64,000 nt of DNA from Paenibacillus sp. (GCA_023512345.1 JAILZT010000002.1:124001-188000), one strand, 5' to 3'. Counted from the first letter of the stretch, positions 43,964-52,653 are shown. Translations and numbers: made by a program. The notes: generated by a model from the sequence alone, not told the origin.

Positions 43964-44108
43964 AAGAAGAAACGGCGTTGCCGTCCTAGAAGGGACGGTA
44001 CCGTTTCTCGTAAAAATATAAGGAAAAAAGTATAGCGTACAACTTATACTTCCTTATATTTCAAGAAGAAACGGCGTTGCCGTCCTAGAATGGGACGGTA
44101 CCGTTTCT
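43964..44108. repeat. Dispersed palindromic repeat pair flanking a second palindrome
   Basis: Two nearly identical copies (43968-44008 and 44067-44108) of a nested hairpin AGAAACGG-cgttg-CCGTCC ... GGACGG-ta-CCGTTTCT, differing by one inserted T. Between them a separate palindrome AAATATAAGGAA ... TTCCTTATATTT occupies the gap. A related copy occurs at 56601-56689. It may also end transcription between pgcA and the DUF5693 gene. Confidence 0.85.
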
Positions 44109-44151
44109 TCGACAGATATAAGAAAATTATAACTCGATCTCTATTGCTAAA

Positions 44152-45870
44152 TTAGTTGCTATCCACACGTCCCATGACCTGTACAGTGAGCGCAGCTACT
44201 TTATCCTTGGCATTCTGCAAAGATTCACCCCGGACCGCAAAATAAACCTTTATCTTTGGTTCCGTTCCGGAAGGACGCAGGCAGAACCATGACCCATCTT
44301 CCAGTAAATACTTCAGTACATTTTCCTTCGGCAGACCGTCAACGCCCAAAGAATAGTCCAGAACTTCACTAACAGCCGTACCCGCAATTTCTTGCGGAGG
44401 ATTGCTGCGCCAGTCGTTCATAATTCCTTGGATTTGTGCGACTCCGTCTTTCCCCTTAAGCGTGCGGGACTCAAGACTTTCAAGGAAATAGCCAAATTGC
44501 TCGTACAGTTCTTGGAGTACATCATAAAGGGTTTTGCCTTGCGCCTTATAATAAGCACCTGCTTCAGCGATTAGCATAGCCGCTAGTACAGCATCTTTAT
44601 CACGGGCGTAGTTGCCTGCCAAATAGCCGTAGCTTTCCTCATAACCAAAGAGATATGTGTACTCACCTGAAGCTTCGAATTGGGTCATTTTTTCCCCAAT
44701 ATATTTAAAACCAGTCAGCGTGTTGAAGACCGTTGCTCCGTAATGGCTTGCGACAGCGGCCCCCATCTCACTGGTAACGATCGTTTTCACTACTGCACCA
44801 TTAGCCGGCAGTTTTCCCTGCTCCTGCAAACGACTCAAATAGTAATGAATCATTAGGGCCCCGGATTGATTCCCGGACAGCACTACGAACTTGCCTTCGT
44901 TATCCCGTACCACCGCACCCATACGGTCAGCATCCGGGTCCGTACCGATAAGAATATCCGCATTCAGTTCTTCACCAAGCTTCATTGCCAGGTTAAAAGC
45001 TTCCCGTTCCTCAGGATTCGGGGACTTCACCGTGGAAAACTCGGAATCCGGTTTTTCTTGCTCTGGAACAACATATACCTCTGTAAAACCAATCTTTGAG
45101 AGTACCGAACGAACTGGAATATCACCGGTACCATGCAGCGGAGTGTATACGATTTTGAAATCACGACCAAGAGACGACGTAATCTCATCACGGGCTACAC
45201 TGACACTGGCAACCGTATCCGTGAACGCCTCGTCCTCTTCCTCACCAAGCCATTGCAGCAAGCCTTGGCTCTCCGCCTCTTCCCGTGTAATACGTTTGAC
45301 CGCATCAAAGGAGTCCACTTCGAGTATGTAGGAAATGACCTTCTCTGCTTCATCAGGGACAAGCTGTCCACCTTCAGCATTATAAACCTTGTAGCCATTA
45401 TATTCTGGCGGATTATGACTAGCTGTTATAACAACACCGCCGGTTGCCTTCAAATCACGCACACTAAATGAGAGCTGAGGCGTGGAGCGAAGGGACGGGA
45501 ACAGATATGTCTTAATACCATTGCCCGCTAGTACAAGCGCTGCTTCCAGCGTGAATTCCGGTGAGAAGCGACGGGAATCATGGGCAATAACAACTGAGGG
45601 ACTACCTTCACCAGTATGCTGTTCCAAGATATATTTCGCAAAGCCTTGTGTAGCTCTTCCGACCGTATAACGGTTAATCCGGTTGCTGCCCGCACCAATA
45701 ACACCACGCAAGCCGCCTGTGCCAAACTCTAGATCTCTGTAGAATCGTTCTTCGAGTTCCTTCGGATCATTCTCTAGGGCACGCAGCTCGCCCTTCGTAG
45801 CTTCATCGACTAAAGGGTCCTGGAGCCAACGTTCCAAGGTTTCTGCGGCTTTTGGGCTTAACTGAGTCAT
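44152..45870 (-). CDS. pgcA: Phosphoglucomutase, alpha-D-phosphohexomutase family
   Basis: Interconverts glucose 1-phosphate and glucose 6-phosphate, supplying UDP-glucose for glycolipid and wall polymers. The 572-residue length is typical of Bacillus PgcA. Motifs in order: FGTGGLRGVIGAGSNRIN (about 46-63), the phosphoserine loop VVITASHNPPEYNGYK (about 146-161), the metal-binding DPDADRMG (about 310-317), the sugar-binding GYEESYGYL (about 408-416), and the phosphate-binding RPSGTEPKIKVYF (about 535-547). Substrate choice between glucose and mannose phosphates is inferred from the family. The fabZ gene is 50 bases upstream, and the palindromic repeats lie downstream. Confidence 0.95.
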   Translation of the reverse strand: MTQLSPKAAETLERWLQDPLVDEATKGELRALENDPKELEERFYRDLEFGTGGLRGVIGAGSNRINRYTVGRATQGFAKYILEQHTGEGSPSVVIAHDSRRFSPEFTLEAALVLAGNGIKTYLFPSLRSTPQLSFSVRDLKATGGVVITASHNPPEYNGYKVYNAEGGQLVPDEAEKVISYILEVDSFDAVKRITREEAESQGLLQWLGEEEDEAFTDTVASVSVARDEITSSLGRDFKIVYTPLHGTGDIPVRSVLSKIGFTEVYVVPEQEKPDSEFSTVKSPNPEEREAFNLAMKLGEELNADILIGTDPDADRMGAVVRDNEGKFVVLSGNQSGALMIHYYLSRLQEQGKLPANGAVVKTIVTSEMGAAVASHYGATVFNTLTGFKYIGEKMTQFEASGEYTYLFGYEESYGYLAGNYARDKDAVLAAMLIAEAGAYYKAQGKTLYDVLQELYEQFGYFLESLESRTLKGKDGVAQIQGIMNDWRSNPPQEIAGTAVSEVLDYSLGVDGLPKENVLKYLLEDGSWFCLRPSGTEPKIKVYFAVRGESLQNAKDKVAALTVQVMGRVDSN

Positions 45871-45920
45871 ATGAATCTCTCCTTCTCCATGTATGTTGAT
45901 GTTGATATTGTATTTATATT

Positions 45921-46343
45921 TTAACTAAGCGCAAACATAATTTCACCGGAAGCTACAAGCTTGCCATCCACTTTCGCGGTTGCTTGGCCTTTTCCGATAC
46001 TGCCTTTAAGGCGTGTAATTTCTACTTCCAAATGCAAGGTGTCTCCTGGAACCACCTGACCTCTGAAACGGAACCCGTCCAATCCTGCCAAAAAACCGAT
46101 CTTGCCACGGTTAGCTTCCAAACCGAGAATAGCGACTGCACCAACCTGTGCCAGCGCCTCAGTAATGAGGACACCCGGCATCACCGGATAACCGGGGAAA
46201 TGCCCTGCAAAAAAAGGTTCATTGACTGTAACATTCTTAATACCCACTGCTCGTTTTCCCATTTCGATTTCAGTAATTTTGTCCACCAACAGAAATGGGG
46301 GCCGGTGGGGAATAATTTCTTGAATTTCATTAACATTCAACAT
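45921..46343 (-). CDS. fabZ: 3-hydroxyacyl-ACP dehydratase FabZ
   Basis: Removes water from beta-hydroxyacyl-ACP in fatty acid elongation. 140 residues in a hot-dog fold. The N-terminal [12 protein letters not shown] is typical, the catalytic histidine lies in [16 protein letters not shown] (about 44-59) and the catalytic glutamate in [10 protein letters not shown] (about 60-69). In Bacillus it follows flhP, as here, with epuA between. A leader of about 190 bases with two strong hairpins precedes it (46350-46545). Confidence 0.97.
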   Translation of the reverse strand: MLNVNEIQEIIPHRPPFLLVDKITEIEMGKRAVGIKNVTVNEPFFAGHFPGYPVMPGVLITEALAQVGAVAILGLEANRGKIGFLAGLDGFRFRGQVVPGDTLHLEVEITRLKGSIGKGQATAKVDGKLVASGEIMFALS

Positions 46344-46349
46344 GGGGGT

Positions 46350-46545
46350 AAAACTCCTCCTTGGAATCAGCTAATATCTTGATTATTCTTTGGTGGATGC
46401 ATAAAATTAGGCAGCTTCGGCAAAAACTATATCTATCCTTCACCCCCTGCAGATGTGAAGGTTCAGATAAGGGGCTTTCTCCACCGCTTAAGTGCAGCAT
46501 GGCGGAGAGGGCCCTTTTTACATCCGTTAGACCCCCCTCATTATA
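46350..46545 (-). promoter_or_regulatory. Structured leader of fabZ
   Basis: Most of the 315-base gap before fabZ. A -10 TATAAT (46540-46545) has no good -35. Downstream is a large stem-loop with arms AAGGGCCCTCTCC / GGAGAAAGCCCCTT (about 46470-46518), then a smaller CCTTCAC / GTGAAGG hairpin (about 46436-46460). No T tract follows, no T-box GGTGGNACCGCG and no FapR operator were recognised. Function unknown. Confidence 0.5.
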
Positions 46546-46556
46546 CATTTTTCCGT

Positions 46557-46592
46557 ATAAAAAAGAAAACTCCCCTGCATACCAAGGGAGTT
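46557..46592 (-). terminator. Terminator of the flhO-flhP-epuA unit
   Basis: AACTCCC ... GGGGAGTT stem with about a 10-base loop, then TTCTTTTTT on the minus strand, about 65 bases past the epuA stop. Confidence 0.85.
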
Positions 46593-46658
46593 ATAAAATA
46601 TGAACCTTAAAGGGAGCTTACACTTACTAATGCTGTAATAATGGATCTATCCCTGTGT

Positions 46659-46892
46659 CTACGGGGAAAAAACCAAATCATATACATGTTTCCATGTGCT
46701 CCATTCGAACACATCCGCTAGTTCCTTCTTACCCAGAATTACATACCCGACGACCAATCCGCTTCCGAGTGCAGCTACAAGCAGTATAGGAATCAGGAAC
46801 ACTTGAATAATCCTCCATACAGGAATCTTGCGCTTCACCGGTTGCTTGTCTTCTTCATGGCCTGTCTCATCCAAACTACTCAATTGCTTCAC
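46659..46892 (-). CDS. epuA: Small membrane protein, EpuA family
   Basis: A 77-residue single-pass membrane protein of the family labelled DNA-directed RNA polymerase subunit beta (EpuA, PF11772), though it is not a polymerase subunit. A charged cytoplasmic N-terminus (about 1-25) precedes a membrane helix (VFLIPILLVAALGSGLVVGYVIL, about 31-53) and a conserved short tail (VFEWSTWKHVYDLVFSP). The start is a GTG directly after the flhP stop; a TTG at 46881 is the alternative. Located between flhP and fabZ, as often in Bacillota. Function unknown. Confidence 0.85.
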   Translation of the reverse strand: MKQLSSLDETGHEEDKQPVKRKIPVWRIIQVFLIPILLVAALGSGLVVGYVILGKKELADVFEWSTWKHVYDLVFSP

Positions 46893-47714
46893 CTACCCGC
46901 GCATGTTATTAGCCAGACCTTGCATCTGGTCGCTGGAGGTAAGCGCTCGGGCTGCCAGCTGATATGTGCGCTGAATCTGCATCATTTCCGTCATTTCCTT
47001 GTTTAAGTCGACGTTCGATTGCTCCAGCCACCCAGACCGTACCCCAACAGCGGTTGCTTCACCTGCAGCTCTTTGGACGAACGCTTGCTGCTCCGTTACT
47101 CCATCCGCCAAAATATAGAAGTTACCGTCTACCGCTTGCAGAGAGTCCCTGCTCGACGGTTCTACAATCATTAATCTTCCCGCAGAAACAGGAGGATCAT
47201 TCTCATTTTTCTTCAACCATACCTCGCCTGTCTCATCGATAGCCACGCTCATGCCAACCTGAACTGTAATCGGCTGTCTACCTGTATTCAGTACAGAATT
47301 TCCCGTGTTATCAACTAAAACCATATTATCAGGATTAGTGGGATCAGGAGTAAAATGAAAATCGCCCTGGCGTGTATAAGCTATTCCCCCATTGACCTGA
47401 ACCCCGAACAATCCATTGCCCTGCAACGATAAATCTGTAGGAATGCCGGTTTCTTTGAGAGTACCCTCTTCCCAGTTGTCCGTAATCGAAGCCACACGAA
47501 CACCAAATCCGATATTGAAGCCCAAAGGCATGCTACGTCCAGGCAATTTGTAATCATCCGATTGTTGCTGCACGCGAGTCAGTACGTCCTCGAAAGAACC
47601 CTCCTTACTCTTATAGCCATTTGTATTCAGATTGGCGATGTTATCTGCGATAATATCCAACCGTTGCTGCAGACTGGACAAAGAGACAGATGCACCGATT
47701 GTCGAGTTGTTCAT
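46893..47714 (-). CDS. flhP: Flagellar basal-body rod protein FlhP
   Basis: FlgG-like rod protein of the distal rod in Bacillus. 273 residues. The N-terminal motif SLSSLQQRLDIIADNIANLNTNGYKSKEG and the C-terminal NVDLNKEMTEMMQIQRTYQLAARALTSSDQMQ are the flagellar rod/hook signatures. The central part is a beta-rich domain. The gene follows flhO by 35 bases and is downstream of mbl, as in B. subtilis. Confidence 0.96.
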   Translation of the reverse strand: MNNSTIGASVSLSSLQQRLDIIADNIANLNTNGYKSKEGSFEDVLTRVQQQSDDYKLPGRSMPLGFNIGFGVRVASITDNWEEGTLKETGIPTDLSLQGNGLFGVQVNGGIAYTRQGDFHFTPDPTNPDNMVLVDNTGNSVLNTGRQPITVQVGMSVAIDETGEVWLKKNENDPPVSAGRLMIVEPSSRDSLQAVDGNFYILADGVTEQQAFVQRAAGEATAVGVRSGWLEQSNVDLNKEMTEMMQIQRTYQLAARALTSSDQMQGLANNMRG

Positions 47715-47749
47715 GGGTTAATCCTCCTTAAAGCTCACTTCGCTAAGTA

Positions 47750-48625
47750 TTATACTCTACCGACTTCATTTACAGCCTTCTGCAGACTGGAATCATAATA
47801 TTGGACAACCTTTTGGTTGGCTTCATAAGCCCGATACGCAGCATTTAGATCTACAGTTACCATAGTTGCATCCACATTGGAGTTCTCCAGATAACCCTGC
47901 CGCACTTGCATATTATCAGTTGCATTCGCAAAACGGATTTCCGCAGCTTCGGGATCGTCTACGTGAAAAACTCCGTTACCATCACGAATCAAATCCATTG
48001 GTTTCGTAACGATACTGATTCCGATTCTGCTAGGGGAGCGTTGCCCAGTATTATTATCTATTAAATATCCCTGTCCGTCCACTGCGAGACTGTCCTCAGG
48101 GCCGTTTAGCACTAATGGATTGCCGTTTCCGTCAAGAACCTTGAAACCACCCACACTTAGCACTTCACCCGTGGGACTCACAGAAAATTTACCGTTACGT
48201 GTATACAAGTTATTACCATCGTTATCCTGCACCGTAAAAAAAGCCTGCGGCTTATAAGTAACTGCACCTTCGGCACTGATATGCTTGCCTGAACCATCAA
48301 AGATCATAGGTTCATTGGTAGCTGGGTCAGTCAGCTGTAAATCAGTGGATAACGCGAAATCAACAGACTTGCCACTCTCGATGAGATCGCCCTGTAAATA
48401 TTGGGAAACCGACTGCTCGGCGAATACACCCGTATTCAAACGTCCGATGTTCTTGCGAGTACCATCTTGCATGGCCGCGATCAGCACATCCGGAAAGGCA
48501 TGGCTTACACTATCCACCTGCTTGTATCCTGTTGTATTTAAATTGGCGATATTTTGTGTAGCTGTATCATGTCTGCGCTGCTGTGTAACCATTCCGGCAG
48601 CAGCTGTATATAGTCCTCTTAACAT
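47750..48625 (-). CDS. flhO: Flagellar basal-body rod protein FlhO
   Basis: FlgF/FlgG-like rod protein of 291 residues, the partner of FlhP in the distal rod. N-terminal LYTAAAGMVTQQRRHDTATQNIANLNTTGYKQVD and C-terminal NVDATMVTVDLNAAYRAYEANQKVVQYYDSSLQKAVNEVG carry the family motifs. It begins 44 bases after the mbl stop, in the same direction. No sigma-D promoter was seen ahead of it, so co-transcription with mbl is likely. Confidence 0.96.
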   Translation of the reverse strand: MLRGLYTAAAGMVTQQRRHDTATQNIANLNTTGYKQVDSVSHAFPDVLIAAMQDGTRKNIGRLNTGVFAEQSVSQYLQGDLIESGKSVDFALSTDLQLTDPATNEPMIFDGSGKHISAEGAVTYKPQAFFTVQDNDGNNLYTRNGKFSVSPTGEVLSVGGFKVLDGNGNPLVLNGPEDSLAVDGQGYLIDNNTGQRSPSRIGISIVTKPMDLIRDGNGVFHVDDPEAAEIRFANATDNMQVRQGYLENSNVDATMVTVDLNAAYRAYEANQKVVQYYDSSLQKAVNEVGRV

Positions 48626-48669
48626 GAAGGCAGTCCCCTTCCTAAGCTTCTTACCTATATATCGGCTGC

Positions 48670-49668
48670 TTAGAATTTTTTCTTAATGACTTTGTCCAAA
48701 TGATCCAGCATTATGCCTGTACCCTTAACCACACAATGCATCGGGTCTTCTGCCACCCACACGGGAACGCGAAGCTCGTGAGCCAGAAGCTCGTCCAATC
48801 CATTTAACAGAGCCCCACCGCCAGTTAAAATAACACCACGGTCAATGATATCGGCCGAAAGTTCTGGAGGTGTACGTTCCAATACAGATTTGGCCGCAGC
48901 TACAATAGATGAAACTGGATCCCACAGCGCTTCTTTTACTTCACTGGAGGAAATAGTCAGGGTCTGAGGTAGACCGCTTACCATATCACGCCCACGAATA
49001 TCCATCTCAGCTTTCATTCCACTTGGGTGCACCGTACCAATGGACAGCTTAATATCCTCTGCGGTACGTTCCCCGATCAGTAATTTGTATTTTTGCTTAA
49101 TATATCTTAAAATGGCTTCGTCGAACTTGTCCCCTGCAACTTTAATGGAAGAGGCGGTAACGACGTCGCCCATAGACAACACGGCCACATCCGTCGTTCC
49201 GCCGCCAATATCGACGACCATATTTCCGCTTGGTTGATAAATATCCATCCCCGCTCCAATAGCTGCGGCTTTGGGCTCTTCCTCCATAAATACTTCCTTT
49301 GCCCCGCTGCGCTCCGCGGCTTCGCGGATGGACTTCTGTTCCACGGATGTAATATTCGTAGGAGCGCAGATCAAAATGCGGGGACGTGAATACCAGGTCC
49401 GGCCACCCACTCGGTCGATAAAATACTTCAACATCATCTCAGTAATTTCAAAGTCAGCGATAACGCCGTCCCGAAGCGGACGGATGGTTACTATATTTCC
49501 AGGTGTGCGTCCAACCATGCGACGTGCCTGCTCTCCCACCGCAAGAACTCTCTTCGTATCACTTTCAAGTGTGACCACGGAGGGTTCATTTAGAACGACT
49601 CCCCTCCCCTTGACATGAATAAGCACATTGGCCGTGCCGAGATCGATTCCGATATCCTTGCTAAACAT
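48670..49668 (-). CDS. mbl: Rod-shape determining protein Mbl (MreB family)
   Basis: Bacterial actin homologue that directs lateral wall synthesis. 332 residues. Phosphate 1 motif IDLGTANVLI (about 8-17), phosphate 2 VVDIGGGTTDVAVLSMGDVV (about 158-177), and adenosine motif GVILTGGGALLNGLDELL (about 286-303). The placement spoIIID-mbl-flhO-flhP identifies it as mbl rather than mreB, which is usually with mreC and mreD. Confidence 0.95.
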   Translation of the reverse strand: MFSKDIGIDLGTANVLIHVKGRGVVLNEPSVVTLESDTKRVLAVGEQARRMVGRTPGNIVTIRPLRDGVIADFEITEMMLKYFIDRVGGRTWYSRPRILICAPTNITSVEQKSIREAAERSGAKEVFMEEEPKAAAIGAGMDIYQPSGNMVVDIGGGTTDVAVLSMGDVVTASSIKVAGDKFDEAILRYIKQKYKLLIGERTAEDIKLSIGTVHPSGMKAEMDIRGRDMVSGLPQTLTISSSEVKEALWDPVSSIVAAAKSVLERTPPELSADIIDRGVILTGGGALLNGLDELLAHELRVPVWVAEDPMHCVVKGTGIMLDHLDKVIKKKF

Positions 49669-49798
49669 AGTGAAAGAGCCCCCAAAGTGTTATTTTCGAC
49701 AGAAATAAAGGTAGGTAGTACTAAATTTTAAAATACCATACTTTAGGGGATAGGCACAATGTATTATAACTGTATTATTCCGATAAATTAATAAAATG

Positions 49799-50086
49799 TT
49801 ATGACTTCGATGCAACGGCAACTTCACGCTTTTTTCCAGTCGATTTTTTATATTTTATTTTAGTTGCTTCTCCCCCCCGAAGATGGCGAATCGATTTGTG
49901 ATATTCAAGAATGTGCTTCACTTGATCAGCCAGATCAGGATTAATCTCTGGCAGACGTTCAGTCAAGTCTTTATGCACCGTGCTCTTTGAAACGCCAAAT
50001 TCCTTGGCTATGGTCCGGACCGTGTGCCTGGTTTCCACGATGCAGCGTCCGATTTTGATCGTACGTTCCTTGATGTAATCGTGCAC
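49799..50086 (-). CDS. spoIIID: Sporulation transcription factor SpoIIID
   Basis: Small DNA-binding protein that switches the mother-cell programme after sigma-E. 95 residues beginning MHDYIKERTIKIG, very close to the Bacillus protein. HTH with TVRTIAKEFGVSKSTVHKDL (about 23-42) and the conserved ILEYHKSIRHLRGGEATKIKYKK. Start: GTG at 50086 with GGGAGG seven bases upstream, fitting the family N-terminus; frames from 50101 add five residues. A sigma-E-like promoter lies at 50120-50147. Confidence 0.98.
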   Translation of the reverse strand: MHDYIKERTIKIGRCIVETRHTVRTIAKEFGVSKSTVHKDLTERLPEINPDLADQVKHILEYHKSIRHLRGGEATKIKYKKSTGKKREVAVASKS

Positions 50087-50119
50087 GCTCCCGCCTCCCA
50101 ACTGTGGATAGTTTGGTAC

Positions 50120-50147
50120 ATTATATGAGGGGCGGGCCTATATATTC
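50120..50147 (-). promoter_or_regulatory. Sigma-E-like promoter of spoIIID
   Basis: GAATATA (50141-50147), 13 bases, CATATAAT (50120-50127). Seven of eight -10 positions match the sigma-E consensus CATACAAT. The spacer is one base shorter than usual. Confidence 0.6.
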
Positions 50148-50243
50148 GCGCTTTCAAGACGTGACAAGCTGGGAGAGGCCCATTTTATTTCGTGGACAAC
50201 TCCGAAAAGGGCTAAAACACACGTCATTTGCTCCAAAAAATAT

Positions 50244-50276
50244 AAAAAAAGAGACAAGGGACTTTTATCCCCTGTC
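50244..50276 (-). terminator. Terminator of spoIIQ
   Basis: GACAGGGGA ... TCCCTTGTC stem followed by TC and seven T on the minus strand, about 20 bases past the spoIIQ stop. Confidence 0.85.
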
Positions 50277-50294
50277 CCCTGTCTTAAGTCACAA

Positions 50295-51044
50295 TTATCG
50301 TTGTGGAAGTACTTCCGAAGGGTTCACAACCGCACCATCCTCGTACACCTCAAAGTGTACATGGTTGCCAAGATTTTTCTCAATCTCGTTACGGCCTGCT
50401 GTTGCCAGCACATCGCCCTGCTTCACATCGTCGCCTTGCTTAACTTTGGTATCGCCCACGCTTTGATATACAGTCTTCATATTACCCGGATGGGTAATTT
50501 CGATCACTGTACCCATAACTGGGACATCCTCTACTCGTGTAACCTCACCGCTAAGCGCTGCCTTTACGTCAAAAGCTTTGTTATCTGCCCGAGCGATATC
50601 AATTCCGGCATTCGGCACAAACGTATCGTTATACTGCACCATTGCCTCCACATGATTCTCTTCAGTACCATTCACATCATAAAACGGTTTGACGACTTCT
50701 ACTTCCGCTGGATTACCTACCGGCCACACCATACCTTCCGCATTAGCTACAACTTCAACTGCTTCCGGATCACCTGCAACAGCATTATCTGTCTTACCAG
50801 ATGCTCCTGCCTCTTGTTGCTGAGATACGACGGCGGCGGTGTCCCCAGTTAGCGGCTTTTGGCCTGCATCCTGATAGACCCACACCAAGGTTAGTATAAT
50901 TGCCGCTGCCGCTGTGTAGACTGCCGGGAATACCCACCGTTTAGATAACAGTCTGTTCCATGAAGAAGGCTTTGCGCCCGATTCTCCCTGTGATTTTTTG
51001 AGAGACTCTTCATGGTTTGGTTTGTTTTTGTTTTGTTCATTCAT
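50295..51044 (-). CDS. spoIIQ: Stage II sporulation protein SpoIIQ
   Basis: Forespore membrane protein whose LytM-like domain meets SpoIIIAH from the mother cell, holding the engulfed forespore. 249 residues: cytoplasmic N-terminus (1-34), membrane helix (about 36-57), linker (60-130), LytM/M23 domain (about 130-245). The usual zinc-binding HxGxD reads NAGID, losing the first ligand, while the second motif HVHFEVYEDG is kept. The same loss is known in B. subtilis SpoIIQ, so it is probably not an active endopeptidase. A perfect sigma-F promoter lies 20 bases upstream. Confidence 0.96.
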   Translation of the reverse strand: MNEQNKNKPNHEESLKKSQGESGAKPSSWNRLLSKRWVFPAVYTAAAAIILTLVWVYQDAGQKPLTGDTAAVVSQQQEAGASGKTDNAVAGDPEAVEVVANAEGMVWPVGNPAEVEVVKPFYDVNGTEENHVEAMVQYNDTFVPNAGIDIARADNKAFDVKAALSGEVTRVEDVPVMGTVIEITHPGNMKTVYQSVGDTKVKQGDDVKQGDVLATAGRNEIEKNLGNHVHFEVYEDGAVVNPSEVLPQR

Positions 51045-51063
51045 AATCTATCACCTCAATAAC

Positions 51064-51093
51064 CAGTGTTACCGGGCTATTGACTTTTATACG
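51064..51093 (-). promoter_or_regulatory. Sigma-F promoter of spoIIQ
   Basis: CGTATA (51088-51093), 14 bases, GGTAACACTG (51064-51073). All ten -10 positions fit the sigma-F consensus GGNRANAHTR and five of six -35 positions fit WGHATA. It predicts forespore expression. Confidence 0.85.
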
Positions 51094-51104
51094 TATCTTC
51101 CAAG

Positions 51105-52304
51105 TTATTTTTTCAGAAGAGTTGAGACTTGGTTGAATGAAACCCCACTATAGTAGTGTTTGAGAATCTGAGTAGCGGTCTTCCCGTCTCTAGCCATTCC
51201 GTTAGCGCCCCACTGGCTCATGCCGACACTATGTCCATTCCCATAAGTAGTAATAACTATTTGAGAGCCTTGGATTCTCCAGGTAAACTGACTGGATCTT
51301 AGCTGCAGCTTCTCCCTTACTTCCCGTCCAGTAAAGACAACTCCACCTATAGAAATCTCTTTAATATGATGTCCAGCAGTTAGGGATAATATTTTTATGA
51401 AGGAAGATTTACTGGACGAAGCGGATACGGATTGAGTTTTTGTTCTTTGGGAAGACTCTCCTGAGACGGGAATAGAGTCCTTTTTCAATGCTGTGCTGAC
51501 TCCCAGCTTGGATAGTAATTCTGCAGTGCTGAAGGTATATTTCACTTTAAAGTTGGGCGTAATATCTTGCTCCCATGGACTTGCAACGCTGCGCAGATAA
51601 GGTACAACCGCACTCCAATACTCCTCTGAATTCTCTGTATACCCTCCACTGGAGGCGAAAAACGATGCCGTTATGGGCTCGCCCTTGTACGTCATGATCA
51701 CCCCGCGCGTCTCCTTGACCGCGCGGCGAAGCTTGGCCAGTGCGGCGCTCTTGCCGCCGCGCTCCCACTGCCGTTCCAGCGTGGCCTTCGATACGTAAGC
51801 CTGATGGCTGACCGTATCGGTTACAATCGCGCCCGGAACGGGCACACCGCTGACGTCGCCTGCCACTAGGCGACGCAAGATAAAGGTGCGGGCCGCGACG
51901 GCCTGGGCTTTGAGCGCTTCGAGCTCAAAGTCCGCCGGCATTTCGGCCGCAATGACGCCGGTGACGTAGTCCTCCAGCGGCAGGCTCTCTATTTGTCCGC
52001 TGCGCGACAAATAGACGGAGATCTTTGGCTGCGGCGCGGGAGCCGATGCCGGGAGGTCTGGCGCAGCAGGGAGGTTCTGCGCAGCCGGATGGGCCTTAGC
52101 CGTGGCCGTGGCCTTCGGCACGGCCGGAGGCGCTGTGTGATCCCTCCGCAGGGGGATCACGGCCAGCGGCAGCAGCAGTGCCGCCAGCAGCGGCGCTGCA
52201 AGCCAGACGGCGGGCGCCAGCCGCCGGAGTCTGAAGGTGCCGTGCCGTCGCCGGGACCACCGTGGTGTCATTTTACGTCGCCGCCAATCACGGAAATCTT
52301 TCAT
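51105..52304 (-). CDS. spoIID: Stage II sporulation protein SpoIID
   Basis: Lytic transglycosylase of the engulfment machine, acting with SpoIIP and SpoIIM on septal peptidoglycan. 399 residues. N-terminal basic stretch and membrane helix (about 30-50, AVWLAAPLLAALLLPLAVIP), Ala/Pro-rich linker (58-92), then the SpoIID domain: YVTGVIAAEMPADFELEALKAQAVAARTFIL (about 110-140), YFSASSGG-type FFASSGGYTENSEEYW and the C-terminal GNGHSVGMSQWGANGMA. Start: ATG at 52304 with AAGGAG eight bases upstream. Codons from about residue 12 to 205 are unusually GC-rich (about 51690-52270), unlike the rest of the gene. Confidence 0.95.
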   Translation of the reverse strand: MKDFRDWRRRKMTPRWSRRRHGTFRLRRLAPAVWLAAPLLAALLLPLAVIPLRRDHTAPPAVPKATATAKAHPAAQNLPAAPDLPASAPAPQPKISVYLSRSGQIESLPLEDYVTGVIAAEMPADFELEALKAQAVAARTFILRRLVAGDVSGVPVPGAIVTDTVSHQAYVSKATLERQWERGGKSAALAKLRRAVKETRGVIMTYKGEPITASFFASSGGYTENSEEYWSAVVPYLRSVASPWEQDITPNFKVKYTFSTAELLSKLGVSTALKKDSIPVSGESSQRTKTQSVSASSSKSSFIKILSLTAGHHIKEISIGGVVFTGREVREKLQLRSSQFTWRIQGSQIVITTYGNGHSVGMSQWGANGMARDGKTATQILKHYYSGVSFNQVSTLLKK

Positions 52305-52653
52305 CTCTATGGCTCCTTTCAATATTGCCTCTGATTCTTATAGATATGAAAATGAGACAACTGCTAGAACGCCAAATGAGAGAAAGAGAGTTAAATAGAG
52401 GCTGTGCAGTCCGCACAGAGGTGTGAAGTGTGAATAGTTGGTGGTCTCCCTTTTGTCGTAACGTGTTGTACAAGCTGCAGAATTTAGAAGGATAGATCCT
52501 TTAAACGACAAATAATTACACAGAGTGCAGCACATCTTCTACCTAGATTTAAACGCAAATGACCCGTAAGAGGGTCACTTCTTTCAAAGTTTCCATCTCA
52601 CGGGCCACTGTTCGAAACTGTAATGGTACGTATTACTTATCTAATCGCTAACG
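52305..52653 (-). promoter_or_regulatory. Spacer between murA and spoIID with terminator
   Basis: About 350 bases without a gene. The terminator of murA lies at 52557-52578 and the spoIID Shine-Dalgarno site just upstream of 52304. A sigma-E promoter for spoIID is expected here but no convincing match was found. Nothing else was recognised. Confidence 0.5.
52557..52578 (-). terminator. Terminator of murA
   Basis: GTGACCC-tcttac-GGGTCAT hairpin about 75 bases past the murA stop; the T-rich tail (ATTTGCGTTT) is modest. Confidence 0.55.

Noticed and set aside
46350..46545. T-box or FapR control of fabZ
   Set aside because: No T-box sequence and no FapR operator palindrome were visible.
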